Below, piece after piece: positions 8,925-16,470 of a DNA stretch of 64,000 bases. Positions within the stretch are counted from its first letter, which is position 1; each line of letters begins with the position of its first letter. The notes under the pieces were generated by a model. It made no database searches, was not told where the DNA came from, and saw only the letters and a list, made by a program, of their open reading frames with translations. Made by a program: the position numbers and the translations under genes. Source of the stretch: Bacteroidales bacterium (GTDB lineage Bacteria; Bacteroidota; Bacteroidia; Bacteroidales; F082); assembly GCA_017427985.1 (NCBI GenBank), contig JAFRRS010000011.1, forward strand, positions 1 to 64,000. Reading direction: 5' to 3'.

Positions 8925-8932
8925 CAAAAGTA
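8925..8932 (-). promoter_or_regulatory. -7 box of nrdD
   Basis: TACTTTTG on the minus strand (TAnnTTTG consensus). The predicted leader to ATG 8878 is about 43 bases. Confidence 0.55.
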
Positions 8933-8986
8933 TACAAAAGTTTGGAGTTCGTAAAGTAATTTTCAGGGTTTTTATTAACAAAATTA

Positions 8987-9724
8987 TCAACATTTCACAA
9001 TGTCAACAGCCACAAGGGATTTGCGATTTTCGAGTGCTTCTTTCACCTTCGAAAAGCCTTTTTCGACCACAAATCTGCCGTCTTTTTTGTTGATAATTAG
9101 TTTTTCGCCTTCGTCGTCGGACTCGTCACCTTTCATAATTAATGACTTTGGCGAAAGCCATATCCTGGTATATTCCTTACCTTCGTCAAAAGCCTTGAAA
9201 CTATTGAAAACCAATTCGTTAATCTCTTCACGGGTAGCGTGGCTGGTGTCGACGATAAGGTCGTAGTTGCTGTAGTCGTCGAGGTTGCAGTGGTAGAAAC
9301 TCTGGTAGCGGAGCAGCTCGCTCTTGCGGCGGTCGATGATTTCCTGGCGCGCCGTTTCCTTGTCGGAATAAGACTCGCTCACACGCCCCTTGTCGTTGAA
9401 AATTCTTTCGGTCGCGGTGTCGACGTCGACGTAGAGATAAATCTTGAAAGAAGAAGGCACAAAATGCCATGCCATACGCGAGTCGAAGATGATTTTTTCG
9501 TCGGTGCGCCCCAGCTCCGCCATGGTGTCGTCGACGTAATGGTCATACTTGGGGTCGTTCTCGATAAACTCGTTGAACTCCTTCGCCGACATGCCGTGTT
9601 TTGCGGCTAACTGTCTGAATAACAAGCCCGCCGACACTATCTTGAAAGGCATTTTACTGATCAGATAATTGGCGACGGTGCTTTTTCCGCTGCCCAACTC
9701 GCCCGACAATGTGATATGGTTCAT
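8987..9724 (-). CDS. cytidylate-kinase-like P-loop protein with C-terminal extension
   Basis: 245 residues. The P-loop is GELGSGKST (residues 7-15), with the dimension and LID pattern of CMP kinases: FDSRMAWHFVP, YVDVDTATERIF, and DLIVDTSHATREEI. Residues about 180-245 are extra: YTRIWLSPKSLIMKGDE followed by a short alpha/beta stretch, somewhat like a ParB/sulfiredoxin-type nucleotide-binding domain; that resemblance is weak. It probably phosphorylates a nucleoside monophosphate or a related small substrate. The last gene of a three-gene operon with two small membrane proteins, overlapping the upstream gene by 4 bases. This is not obviously the housekeeping cmk. Confidence 0.7.
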   Translation of the reverse strand: MNHITLSGELGSGKSTVANYLISKMPFKIVSAGLLFRQLAAKHGMSAKEFNEFIENDPKYDHYVDDTMAELGRTDEKIIFDSRMAWHFVPSSFKIYLYVDVDTATERIFNDKGRVSESYSDKETARQEIIDRRKSELLRYQSFYHCNLDDYSNYDLIVDTSHATREEINELVFNSFKAFDEGKEYTRIWLSPKSLIMKGDESDDEGEKLIINKKDGRFVVEKGFSKVKEALENRKSLVAVDIVKC

Positions 9725-10209
9725 TTTTCTTCTTTAAAAGGGTTGATTTTTTGTGTTTCAGTCTGTATGATATCTGTGATTTTCGCCACGACTCTAAGCG
9801 GTGCGATTATCAGAACTATCGCTATTTCAAGGATATAGGTAAGCCACGCCGGCGGGAATGTCGTCTGCATCTGAATCGCGACAAGCACTATTGTGAAAAG
9901 CATGAAGAGGAATTTTCCCCAACGTTTCTTGAAGAAGACAAGGAAAAGACTCGTGATGATGAGCGCGAGCAGGACCCACTGGATGATGAACAATGTATAA
10001 TGGTGCGATACCACCACTTCGTTGAGGCTGTCGTCGAAATAAGACTTGTCGAAGACCGTGTTGTAGGTGATGACGATGTAGGTCGTGAAGAGGAAAAACA
10101 GCATGTAATAGGTTATTGCGAAGGCGCACACCAGCTTCATGCCCAGCGTGACATGCTTTCGCTCGACGAAAATGCTCTTTTTGCCCTTTGCGACCTGTTC
10201 TTCAGCCAT
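9721..10209 (-). CDS. hypothetical 4TM membrane protein
   Basis: 162 residues, not recognised. Four hydrophobic segments at about residues 25-48, 71-93, 98-113 and 121-137, with charged cytoplasmic-type ends (KGKKSIFVERK at the front, NPFKEEK at the end). It overlaps the kinase-like gene by 4 bases (ATGA) and the upstream membrane protein by 1 base, so translation of the three is coupled. Function unknown; the tight coupling suggests it works with the kinase-like protein at the membrane. Confidence 0.75.
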   Translation of the reverse strand: MAEEQVAKGKKSIFVERKHVTLGMKLVCAFAITYYMLFFLFTTYIVITYNTVFDKSYFDDSLNEVVVSHHYTLFIIQWVLLALIITSLFLVFFKKRWGKFLFMLFTIVLVAIQMQTTFPPAWLTYILEIAIVLIIAPLRVVAKITDIIQTETQKINPFKEEK

Positions 10210-10703
10210 TATTGCATGTGTTTTTTATAAAACATGAAATATATTCCTATCCACAACGCTGTCAGGACGGCAGTTCCGACTATCGGCTCGCCTGTAACGC
10301 TTGTGACGAATACTGCAGTGACAATGAGTATCAGAAGCTGTGCGATGGCATAGATATGGAATCCTTGTTTCTGCAGTTTCCACATCTGGAGCACGCCGTA
10401 GAACGACGCCGCATACAGCAGAGCCATGAGCAGATAGCTGATTCGGCTGACAGCGAGTTGGTTTTGTATTGTGCTATTGAGCATTTCAATGTCTTGAGAA
10501 AAACTCTCCAACATCTCGTCGTACTCCTCGGTTTGGCTTAGTTTCCTCATCGCATTATAAGCCGTGAACCACAACAAGTTGCTTAAGAATTGAAGCACCG
10601 CGTTTATGAACGAGAGCACGCAAGCGGCTTCGAGCGCGAAAGAGCGTGTCGGCTTCGGGTTTTCGAAGTCCTGAAAGTTTTGATCTTGATTATAGTCTTC
10701 CAT
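10209..10703 (-). CDS. hypothetical 4TM membrane protein
   Basis: 164 residues, not recognised. A hydrophilic front (MEDYNQDQNFQDFENPKPTR) precedes four predicted helices at about 22-49, 87-107, 114-134 and 141-158. First gene of the three-gene operon with the 9721-10209 protein and the kinase-like protein. The start ATG 10703 is supported by a -7 box at 10726-10733, leaving a leader of about 20 bases. Confidence 0.75.
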   Translation of the reverse strand: MEDYNQDQNFQDFENPKPTRSFALEAACVLSFINAVLQFLSNLLWFTAYNAMRKLSQTEEYDEMLESFSQDIEMLNSTIQNQLAVSRISYLLMALLYAASFYGVLQMWKLQKQGFHIYAIAQLLILIVTAVFVTSVTGEPIVGTAVLTALWIGIYFMFYKKHMQ

Positions 10704-10725
10704 GGGTAAGATATGTTTGAGAGTG

Positions 10726-10733
10726 CAAAGATA
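10726..10733 (-). promoter_or_regulatory. -7 box of the membrane-protein/kinase operon
   Basis: TATCTTTG on the minus strand, about 22 bases upstream of ATG 10703. Confidence 0.6.
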
Positions 10734-10767
10734 AAAATTTTATTTTTTCACTGACATTCATTTTTTA

Positions 10768-11010
10768 TTAATCATTTTCAATCACCATCCAATAGCCATT
10801 TTTATCTTCGCCTATGCGTTTCAAAACACCTTTTTCTTTTAATTTGGCAATATTGCGCATAATAGTTGTTCTATCAACATCCAACGTTTGAGCTAATTCA
10901 TCATAGGTTGTTTTATTGTTTGATTTTAATAGTACAATTATTGACTTTTGTGTTTTATTCAGTTTTACAGGTGCATTTACAGGTGCATTTACAGGTGCAT
11001 TTACTGTCAC
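10768..11010 (-). pseudogene. winged-helix C-terminal fragment of a frameshifted AlbA_2 regulator
   Basis: 80 codons opening with GTG 11010 that overlaps the TGA of the upstream fragment (GTGA). It reads a NAPV repeat linker and then a winged helix (TQKSIIVLLKSNNKTTYDEL, then DVDRTTIMRNIAKLKEKGV). Reading further upstream in the same frame gives NGSPKAIVETNDERNFINVF, the segment that precedes this wHTH in intact AlbA_2/RecG-like proteins. It is therefore the displaced C terminus of the gene at 11007-12215. It could still be translated by coupling at the overlap. Confidence 0.75.
10967..11002. repeat. three tandem 12-base units in the linker
   Basis: Three exact copies of ACAGGTGCATTT (plus strand), encoding the NAPV linker repeats. 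A multiple of three bases, so copy-number change would keep the frame. Similar short tandem linkers are common before the wHTH in this family. Confidence 0.9.
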
Positions 11011-12215
11011 TTTATCACCACATCCTTCATGTACTGGGATAAAAACATTGATAAAATTACGTTCATCATTGGTTTCAACAATTGCTTTAGGAGAGCCATT
11101 TCTTTTAAAAAGTCACCTAAACGACGGTTACGGTAGCGACGGGAAACCATACGATTGCCTTCTTCAATAGCTGACTGTGGAATAGAACGGTCTGGACCCG
11201 GAAAACTTAAAATATGAATACCTTCAGGTTCCACGGAAATTTCCACGGGCTCATATTGTTGATAATCACGATGATATAAAGCATTAACAATTGCTTCTTC
11301 AAGAGCTTGAATTGGGTAATTGAAATAGCGTAAACTTTCAGGAACATCCTTTTGTTTTACTACAAACTCTCTGATAACAGTATTTTTAAGATATGTCAAC
11401 GCACCGTTAACCATCTGTGGTACGCTACCATGAATTGTCGTTTCACTAAAATTATTATAGTCTTTCATTCGTCCTCTGGGAAATATGACTATATCGACCT
11501 GTGTGTATTTGAAAAACTTTTCTGGATGCTCGGAAAACATCATCGCTGCTACGTTTTTAATCATCCTGTTTTCAGTAGGACCATCCATCAAATCCATTTG
11601 TTCTAAAGTCTGTTCCAAAGGTTGAATAAACAATTTTTCCTCCAATTTACTATCAACTTGTACAAGATAATCACGTAACAAAGCCATCGAAATATCTGAA
11701 GGTTTGATATTTGGGTTTGGTCGTTCATCAAAAGGGATGCGATTAGCCATGTCGCGAAGCTCATCCATAATCTCGCCTTTAGCTGCAATGCTGCTTGTAC
11801 CACTTCTAATGTAATAAACAGGTTTTTTCACTTTTGCAAGCACATCCGATGGAACCGCATACGGTCGGTTAACGCCAGAAGGTACCCAAATAACAAGAAT
11901 ATTCTTTCCGTCAATTTCTTCAATTGATGTGCGAGGCAAATAAAAAGGGTCAATCAGATTGTTGAAACCAATCATCTGCTTAAGAATATCATCGATTTCT
12001 TCATCTTTGAGTCCGATGACGGGACGTTTGGCGACGCCTTTTTCTTCTTCAACGCCAACAACAATATAACCGCCGCCAAGATTATCAAAATCGTTGGCAA
12101 ATGCGCCAATGCTACGATAAATGTCGGTAGGATTCCAACCGCGTTTAAACTCCACCCTGTTCGACTCAACTCTGCGCTTATTTAGCAATTCTTCAATATT
12201 AATAGGTAACGCCAT
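11007..12215 (-). pseudogene. AlbA_2 (divergent AAA_4) ATP-binding regulator, N-terminal part, frameshifted
   Basis: 402 codons from ATG 12215 (MALPINIEELLNKRRVES). The N-terminal AlbA_2 domain shows VEFKRGWNPTDIYRSIGAFAND and GGYIVVGVEE; the C-terminal HATPase-like part shows YPIQALEEAIVNALYHRDYQ and PGPDRSIP. After RRLGDFLKEM the family normally continues through a conserved GLxExRNTG-type segment and about 20 residues to NGSP; here that segment is missing and the frame shifts, giving a spurious tail and stop. The correct continuation lies in the next frame at 10768-11010. The cause looks like an internal deletion of a length not divisible by three. An assembly error is the alternative. Confidence 0.75.
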
Positions 12216-12263
12216 AGTAAAAAACAATTTAAAAGTTTATTTTGATTGTTGATTATCCAGGTG

Positions 12264-12271
12264 CAAAGATA
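12264..12271 (-). promoter_or_regulatory. -7 box of the AlbA_2 regulator gene
   Basis: TATCTTTG on the minus strand; leader of about 45 bases to ATG 12215. Confidence 0.6.
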
Positions 12272-12272
12272 C

Positions 12273-12308
12273 AAAAAAAATCCCAAAAGCCTAATAACTT
12301 TCGGGATT
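12273..12308 (-). terminator. terminator of the PEGA protein gene
   Basis: Arms AATCCCAAAAG (12279-12289) and CTTTCGGGATT (12298-12308) are followed on the minus strand by eight T residues (complement of 12273-12280). It lies directly after the stop of the gene at 12333 and abuts the next promoter. Confidence 0.8.
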
Positions 12309-12332
12309 AAAATTTGAGATATTAATGTTTGA

Positions 12333-13820
12333 TTACTTTTTGTTCCAAAAAATGCTGTAGCCGTATGTTAACATATAATATAATGGATAATCACTATGGT
12401 ATTTATTATAATCAAACAAATGAAATTCCGAATAAAAATTCTGCGCACCAATTGATACACCAAAACCTGAATGTTTATATTCAAAACCAATCTCAACTAC
12501 GCCCATGAAACCATCAAATTTTGTAACACTACTTATGTCATTTGATGTATGACTATATTGATAAATATACTTTACATCTGACGATTTTAAACTAATCGCA
12601 CAACCCATTTTTATGTCAAAAAACAAGCCTGTTTTTCTATTGTTTACATAAAATCTTGGATTCACATACAAAGGCAACGATATCATAGATTTAGCTTTCA
12701 AATCCGCTCCAATGCCCAAACCCAAATAAACATACGGATTAATTTGATATCCAACATTAGCATTTACAACAACATACAGACAATCTCTATAACCCTCATA
12801 GTTTCCACTGGTATAGTTTCCACTGGTATTATTATAGATGAAGTATCGTACAATAGCATTTTCCAGTACTCCAACACCAATCTCAGGTCTCAGGACCCAT
12901 CCTTTTTTTCGCAACGATTGTGCCTTGGGAATTCTTTCCATTTCAACTTCAACAAGCGTATTATCACCGTCTTTAACTGTAACATCTTTAACAACAGTTT
13001 GATATTTCTTCTTGCTCAATTCGATTTTATAATCACCTGCCTGAATATTGTCGAACGTTTTTGGGGTTGTACCTTTATCGATTCTATTTATTTTTATGTT
13101 TGCATTTTCAGGCTGTGTCACAATCTCAAGATTGCCATAAGCTTGCTTCATCTCCACATCGATATTCTTCGTTTTACCTTCTTCAATCTCAACCACTGTT
13201 ACATACGGTTTATAATGATCCTTAACAACACGTATTCTGTGATGTCCGACGCCCAATTTTTCGCTCACAAACGGAGTTTTCATCTCCTTTTCCTCACCGT
13301 CAATCATAACGGTCGCTCCGTTTACAGGAGTGGTTTTTATCACCACATATCCATATTCACCAGTGTTAAGTCCTGCTGCTGTTGCATTTTCCAAAGCTTC
13401 AAGACGTTTCATAAAATCCTCTTCAAGTGAAGGTTTGTTGATAAGTGTAAGCTCATAACCTTTTTTGCCATACATGTCAAACGGGAACCAGAACTCTGTA
13501 GAACCGAAATCGGGATGTGAGATTTTCAGGTAACTGGCGTAATAACTAAGGTAGACCCAAACCTCGCCGACCTTGTATTCCAATTCGAAAAATGTCCTTG
13601 CATCGCCTTGGAATAGCAATTGGTGACGTTCTTTGTCATTGATGTTTTCTGTTTTGACCTTCAAAACAGCATACGGCTTGTCGTTGTCGTCATACATAAT
13701 CTCGGTATTGATGTTCACGAAGCCCTCAACTTCCTTAAATGAGCCTTCTTTAACTTCAAGTTGCGCCATCATGTTATGCGACAGGAAGATGCTCAAAAGC
13801 AAAATTAAAAATTTCCTCAT
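12333..13820 (-). CDS. secreted PEGA-repeat protein with C-terminal beta-barrel-like domain
   Basis: 495 residues. Signal peptide MRKFLILLLSIFLSHNMMAQ. An N-terminal beta domain (to about residue 140) is followed by two PEGA domains, about 157-225 (TTPVNGATVMIDGEEKEMKT) and 228-295 (QPENANIKINRIDKGTTPKT), a module found on surface proteins. The last 190 residues alternate in the manner of an outer-membrane barrel (YVNPRFYVNNRKTGLFFDIK) and end YGYSIFWNKK. A short duplication gives NTSGNYTSGNY at about residue 330. Likely an outer-membrane protein with periplasmic or surface PEGA domains. Role unknown. Monocistronic, with its own terminator. Confidence 0.8.
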   Translation of the reverse strand: MRKFLILLLSIFLSHNMMAQLEVKEGSFKEVEGFVNINTEIMYDDNDKPYAVLKVKTENINDKERHQLLFQGDARTFFELEYKVGEVWVYLSYYASYLKISHPDFGSTEFWFPFDMYGKKGYELTLINKPSLEEDFMKRLEALENATAAGLNTGEYGYVVIKTTPVNGATVMIDGEEKEMKTPFVSEKLGVGHHRIRVVKDHYKPYVTVVEIEEGKTKNIDVEMKQAYGNLEIVTQPENANIKINRIDKGTTPKTFDNIQAGDYKIELSKKKYQTVVKDVTVKDGDNTLVEVEMERIPKAQSLRKKGWVLRPEIGVGVLENAIVRYFIYNNTSGNYTSGNYEGYRDCLYVVVNANVGYQINPYVYLGLGIGADLKAKSMISLPLYVNPRFYVNNRKTGLFFDIKMGCAISLKSSDVKYIYQYSHTSNDISSVTKFDGFMGVVEIGFEYKHSGFGVSIGAQNFYSEFHLFDYNKYHSDYPLYYMLTYGYSIFWNKK

Positions 13821-13863
13821 AGATTTAATGTTTTGTTAATTAATTCATTTTAAAACCAGACAA

Positions 13864-13889
13864 TAAAAAAACCGCGAACTTTTTGTTCG
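13864..13889 (-). terminator. terminator of the 13.9 kb small RNA
   Basis: Arms CGAAC (13875-13879) and GTTCG (13885-13889), followed on the minus strand by CGG and seven T residues (complement of 13864-13870). Confidence 0.75.
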
Positions 13890-14022
13890 ATTTGGAGGTT
13901 CCGGAAATGACCCATGCCACAAACAAGAAAGCTCACGGTAACTACCGCAAGCGTTTCTCCTTCCTTTAGTGGCATGTTAGAAATTTTCCGGATTTCCAAA
14001 TCACCAAGAAAAGCGAAAACGC
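13864..14022 (-). ncRNA. candidate structured small RNA (6S-like / Bacteroidales-1-like)
   Basis: The region 13821-14261 has no gene. On the minus strand it folds into a long bulged hairpin: CCAAAT (13996-14001) with ATTTGG (13890-13895), TTTCCGG (13985-13991) with CCGGAAA (13901-13907), GTGGCATG (13969-13976) with CATGCCAC (13913-13920), and TACCG (13943-13947) with CGGTA (13936-13940) at the tip. A terminator hairpin follows at once. A small extra hairpin GCG-AAAA-CGC lies at 14013-14022. A -7 box is at 14090-14097. The rod with an internal loop and a terminator suggests 6S RNA or the Bacteroidales-1 motif; I cannot choose between them. The alternative is a PEGA-gene leader, but the terminator argues against that. 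Confidence 0.6.
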
Positions 14023-14089
14023 CTTTTTATATGTCTTTAAATACTTTTAACTTTTTCTGTTTCTTTTTAAAATTTTATGTTTAACGATG

Positions 14090-14097
14090 CAAAGATA
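14090..14097 (-). promoter_or_regulatory. -7 box upstream of the 13.9 kb RNA
   Basis: TATCTTTG on the minus strand; start near 14086. It could serve the small RNA, with about 65 leader bases before the first stem, or a precursor. Confidence 0.5.
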
Positions 14098-14160
14098 CAA
14101 GTTTTTAAGTAGAAATCAAAAATTTTTTGAAAAAGTGGCTGACTTTTAATAAAAAAGTTG

Positions 14161-14168
14161 TATATTTG
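14161..14168 (+). promoter_or_regulatory. -7 box of the 14.2 kb small RNA
   Basis: TATATTTG, an exact TAnnTTTG match. The predicted start, about 14172-14175, coincides with the first base of the closing stem of the RNA described next, and no plus-strand protein gene follows. Confidence 0.7.
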
Positions 14169-14173
14169 CAGTG

Positions 14174-14274
14174 TAAAATAAAGGGCTGCCAGAGCCATGA
14201 TTCGCGGAACGGTGGCAGGCGCATTGCGCGTGTTGAGTGGTTCGACCCCACCGACAGTCCTTTATTTTATTTTT
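14174..14274 (+). ncRNA. candidate novel 100-nt RNA with 15-bp closing stem
   Basis: Bases 14174-14188 pair with 14255-14269 over 15 positions with a single G-U pair. Inside are a GCGC-ATT-GCGC hairpin (14219-14229) and a GTGG-TTCGACC-CCAC hairpin (14237-14251) whose loop resembles a tRNA T loop; 14189-14217 can form one more arm. The 3' strand of the closing stem is T-rich and is followed by TTTTT, which fits termination. It is not a canonical tRNA: no anticodon arm or acceptor of correct length. I do not recognise the family. A short plus-strand reading frame crossing it looks spurious. Confidence 0.6.
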
Positions 14275-14747
14275 GTATACTTCCTCATTTCAAATTCATC
14301 AACGCCCCTCAATTTCGAAGCAGTAACCAAAGTTACAACCTCTTTTTTACCATTATCAAGCTTTATTCTTACGTTTGTTTCAAGAACAAATTTGTTTTTC
14401 ATATCCGTGTACGTATATCTTTTCGTTTCAGAATCATAATAAATTGACATATGTGATTTCGTAAAAGGAAAACTCTGTACATCTTCTTTACTAACAGCTA
14501 TTCCGGAAGTCAATTTGGAATCTCTCCAAATATGTTCCAATTCATCATTTTTGAAATAAATTGCTTTGTTTTTAATTGGTTTCCCGAATTCTTGCGCATG
14601 TAAAACAACCGTATCATCAACAATACCAACGAGAATTGGATGTGAAGTAATATATCCTTTCTCTTTAAACTCATCATAAGCTAAACCAATAGCCTCGTAA
14701 TCTTTTTGCTCAACGCTTTCACATCTTTTATCACTTTGCTTTTCCAT
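14262..14747 (-). CDS. hypothetical cytoplasmic protein
   Basis: 161 residues, not recognised. No signal peptide or membrane helix; composition rich in Lys, Glu and Asp. Segments such as VLHAQEFGKPIKNKAIYFKND and HMSIYYDSETKRYTYTDM suggest a small alpha/beta domain. The 3' end overlaps the terminator side of the 14.2 kb RNA, so the two transcripts converge. A -7 box TATCTTTG (minus) is at 14813-14820, leaving a leader of about 65 bases. GC content is lower than in the neighbouring hutH-hisS, compatible with an accessory gene. Confidence 0.65.
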   Translation of the reverse strand: MEKQSDKRCESVEQKDYEAIGLAYDEFKEKGYITSHPILVGIVDDTVVLHAQEFGKPIKNKAIYFKNDELEHIWRDSKLTSGIAVSKEDVQSFPFTKSHMSIYYDSETKRYTYTDMKNKFVLETNVRIKLDNGKKEVVTLVTASKLRGVDEFEMRKYTKIK

Positions 14748-14898
14748 ATTAATCTAATTTTGGCATTTGTCCCTAAAAAAACAAGCCATCCATAAACCTA
14801 AAAATCTTGTGGCAAAGATAATCATTTTCCTTTATTCAGGAAAGATTTTGTATGATTTTCAAAAAGATTTTGAAGGATTTTGAGCCGTAAGGCGACAC

Positions 14899-14930
14899 AA
14901 AAAAAATGCCGCAGATTAACTCCGCGGCAT
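14899..14930 (-). terminator. terminator of hisS-hutH
   Basis: Arms ATGCCGC (14906-14912) and GCGGCAT (14924-14930), followed on the minus strand by eight T residues (complement of 14899-14906). Located 26 bases after the hutH stop. Confidence 0.85.
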
Positions 14931-14955
14931 TATAATGATCAATAGTTAACAACAA

Positions 14956-16464
14956 CTATTTCTCAAAAATCTTCTCACCCAATTCATAATCCTGCAGGAA
15001 TTTCACAGACTTTGCAATCTCAGTGTACATAACCTTGTCAACCTTCACGAATTCAACTTTCTTGCGGTATTCAGCGACGAAATTCTCAATGAATGCTGAC
15101 GATTTGATTGGTTTGCGGAAGTCGAGGGCCTGTGCCGCGTTGAAGAGCTCGATAGCGAGGATGCGCTCGAGGTTGTTGGCGACGCGCAATGCCTTGGTGG
15201 CTGCGTTGGCACCCATACTCACGTGGTCTTCCTGACCCTGCGACGACTCGATGCTGTCGACTGATGCCGGTGTGCAGAGCTGCTTGTTCTGGCTGACGAT
15301 AGCTGCTGCGGCATACTGAGGGATCATGAAACCTGAGTTGAGGCCCGGCTCAGCGACGAGGAACGACGGCAGACCGCGTTTTCCGGCGATGAGCTGGTAT
15401 GTTCTGCGCTCAGAGATGTTGCCGAGCTCTGCCATTGCGATGGCGAGGAAGTCGAGGCTCAATGCCAGCGGCTGTCCGTGGAAGTTACCAGCCGAGATGA
15501 CCATGTCCTCATCAGGGAACACTGTCGGGTTGTCGGTGACGGCGTTGATTTCCTCACCGAGAATCTGCGACACGTAGTTGATGGCGTCTTTCGAAGCGCC
15601 GTGAACCTGGGGGATGCAACGGAACGAATAAGGATCCTGCACGTGCTGTTTCTCGCGTGCGATCATCTCGCTGCCTTTCAAGAAGTTACGGAAACGCTCA
15701 GCAGTGACAATCTGTCCGCGGTGATGACGAATCTGATGAATCTGGTCGAAGAACGGCTCGATACGACCGTCGAAAGCGTCCAAAGAGACAGCGCCAATCA
15801 TATCGGCGAGGTACTGCAGACGGAACGCCTTGAGCAACACGTAGGTGCCGTATGAGCACATGAACTGTGTGCCGTTGAGCAGCGCCAGACCTTCCTTCGA
15901 CTGAAGTGTGATAGGCTCCCAACCGAAAATCTTGCAGACTTCAGCTGCCGGACGGATTTCGCCTTTGTAATGAACCTCGCCTAAGCCGAGCAAAGGCAGC
16001 ATGAGGTTGGCAAGAGGTGCGAGGTCGCCTGAAGCGCCGAGTGAACCCTCGTCGTAAACAACCGGCAGAACGTCGTTGTTGAAGAAGTCGATAAGTCGCT
16101 GAACTGTAACGAGTTGCACACCAGAGTTACCGTACGACATGTTCTGAATCTTCAGCAGGAGCATGATGCGTATGATTTCCTCCGGGACGAGGTCGCCGGT
16201 GCCGCAAGCGTGCGACATCACCAAGTTTTTCTGGAGAGTGCTGAGGTCTTCCTTCGAGATGTTGACGTTGCAGAGTGAGCCGAAGCCGGTTGTGACGCCG
16301 TAAATAGGGGTTTTCTGGGTCTCCATCTTCTTGTCGAGATAGTCGCGGCACTTCTGGATGCGCTGTTTTGCGTCGTCTGACAATGCGAGTTTGTAATGCT
16401 CGTTGATGATTCGGTTGACTTCCTCAAATGTGAGGGTTTCTGTTGAGATATAATGTGTCTTCAT
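14956..16464 (-). CDS. hutH: histidine ammonia-lyase
   Basis: 502 residues, cytoplasmic. Converts L-histidine to urocanate and ammonia, the first step of histidine breakdown. The MIO cofactor triad Ala-Ser-Gly is in GSLGASGDLAPLANL (about residues 142-156), and the family signature continues with NGTQFMCSYGTY and the C-terminal SSQGQEDHVSMGANAA. Full length. It lies 6 bases after hisS, so histidine charging and histidine breakdown share one transcript; no other hut gene is in the window. Aromatic ammonia-lyases share the fold, but the context and the residue pattern favour histidine. Confidence 0.93.
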   Translation of the reverse strand: MKTHYISTETLTFEEVNRIINEHYKLALSDDAKQRIQKCRDYLDKKMETQKTPIYGVTTGFGSLCNVNISKEDLSTLQKNLVMSHACGTGDLVPEEIIRIMLLLKIQNMSYGNSGVQLVTVQRLIDFFNNDVLPVVYDEGSLGASGDLAPLANLMLPLLGLGEVHYKGEIRPAAEVCKIFGWEPITLQSKEGLALLNGTQFMCSYGTYVLLKAFRLQYLADMIGAVSLDAFDGRIEPFFDQIHQIRHHRGQIVTAERFRNFLKGSEMIAREKQHVQDPYSFRCIPQVHGASKDAINYVSQILGEEINAVTDNPTVFPDEDMVISAGNFHGQPLALSLDFLAIAMAELGNISERRTYQLIAGKRGLPSFLVAEPGLNSGFMIPQYAAAAIVSQNKQLCTPASVDSIESSQGQEDHVSMGANAATKALRVANNLERILAIELFNAAQALDFRKPIKSSAFIENFVAEYRKKVEFVKVDKVMYTEIAKSVKFLQDYELGEKIFEK

Positions 16465-16470
16465 TGTATG

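Noticed and set aside
14174..14274. tRNA or tRNA-like gene
   Set aside because: One hairpin loop (TTCGACC) resembles a T loop, but there is no 7-bp acceptor, anticodon arm or CCA-side geometry.
14127..14447. Small proteins on the plus strand at 14.1-14.4 kb
   Set aside because: They lie across the RNA candidate and opposite the 14262 gene, with no recognisable domain.
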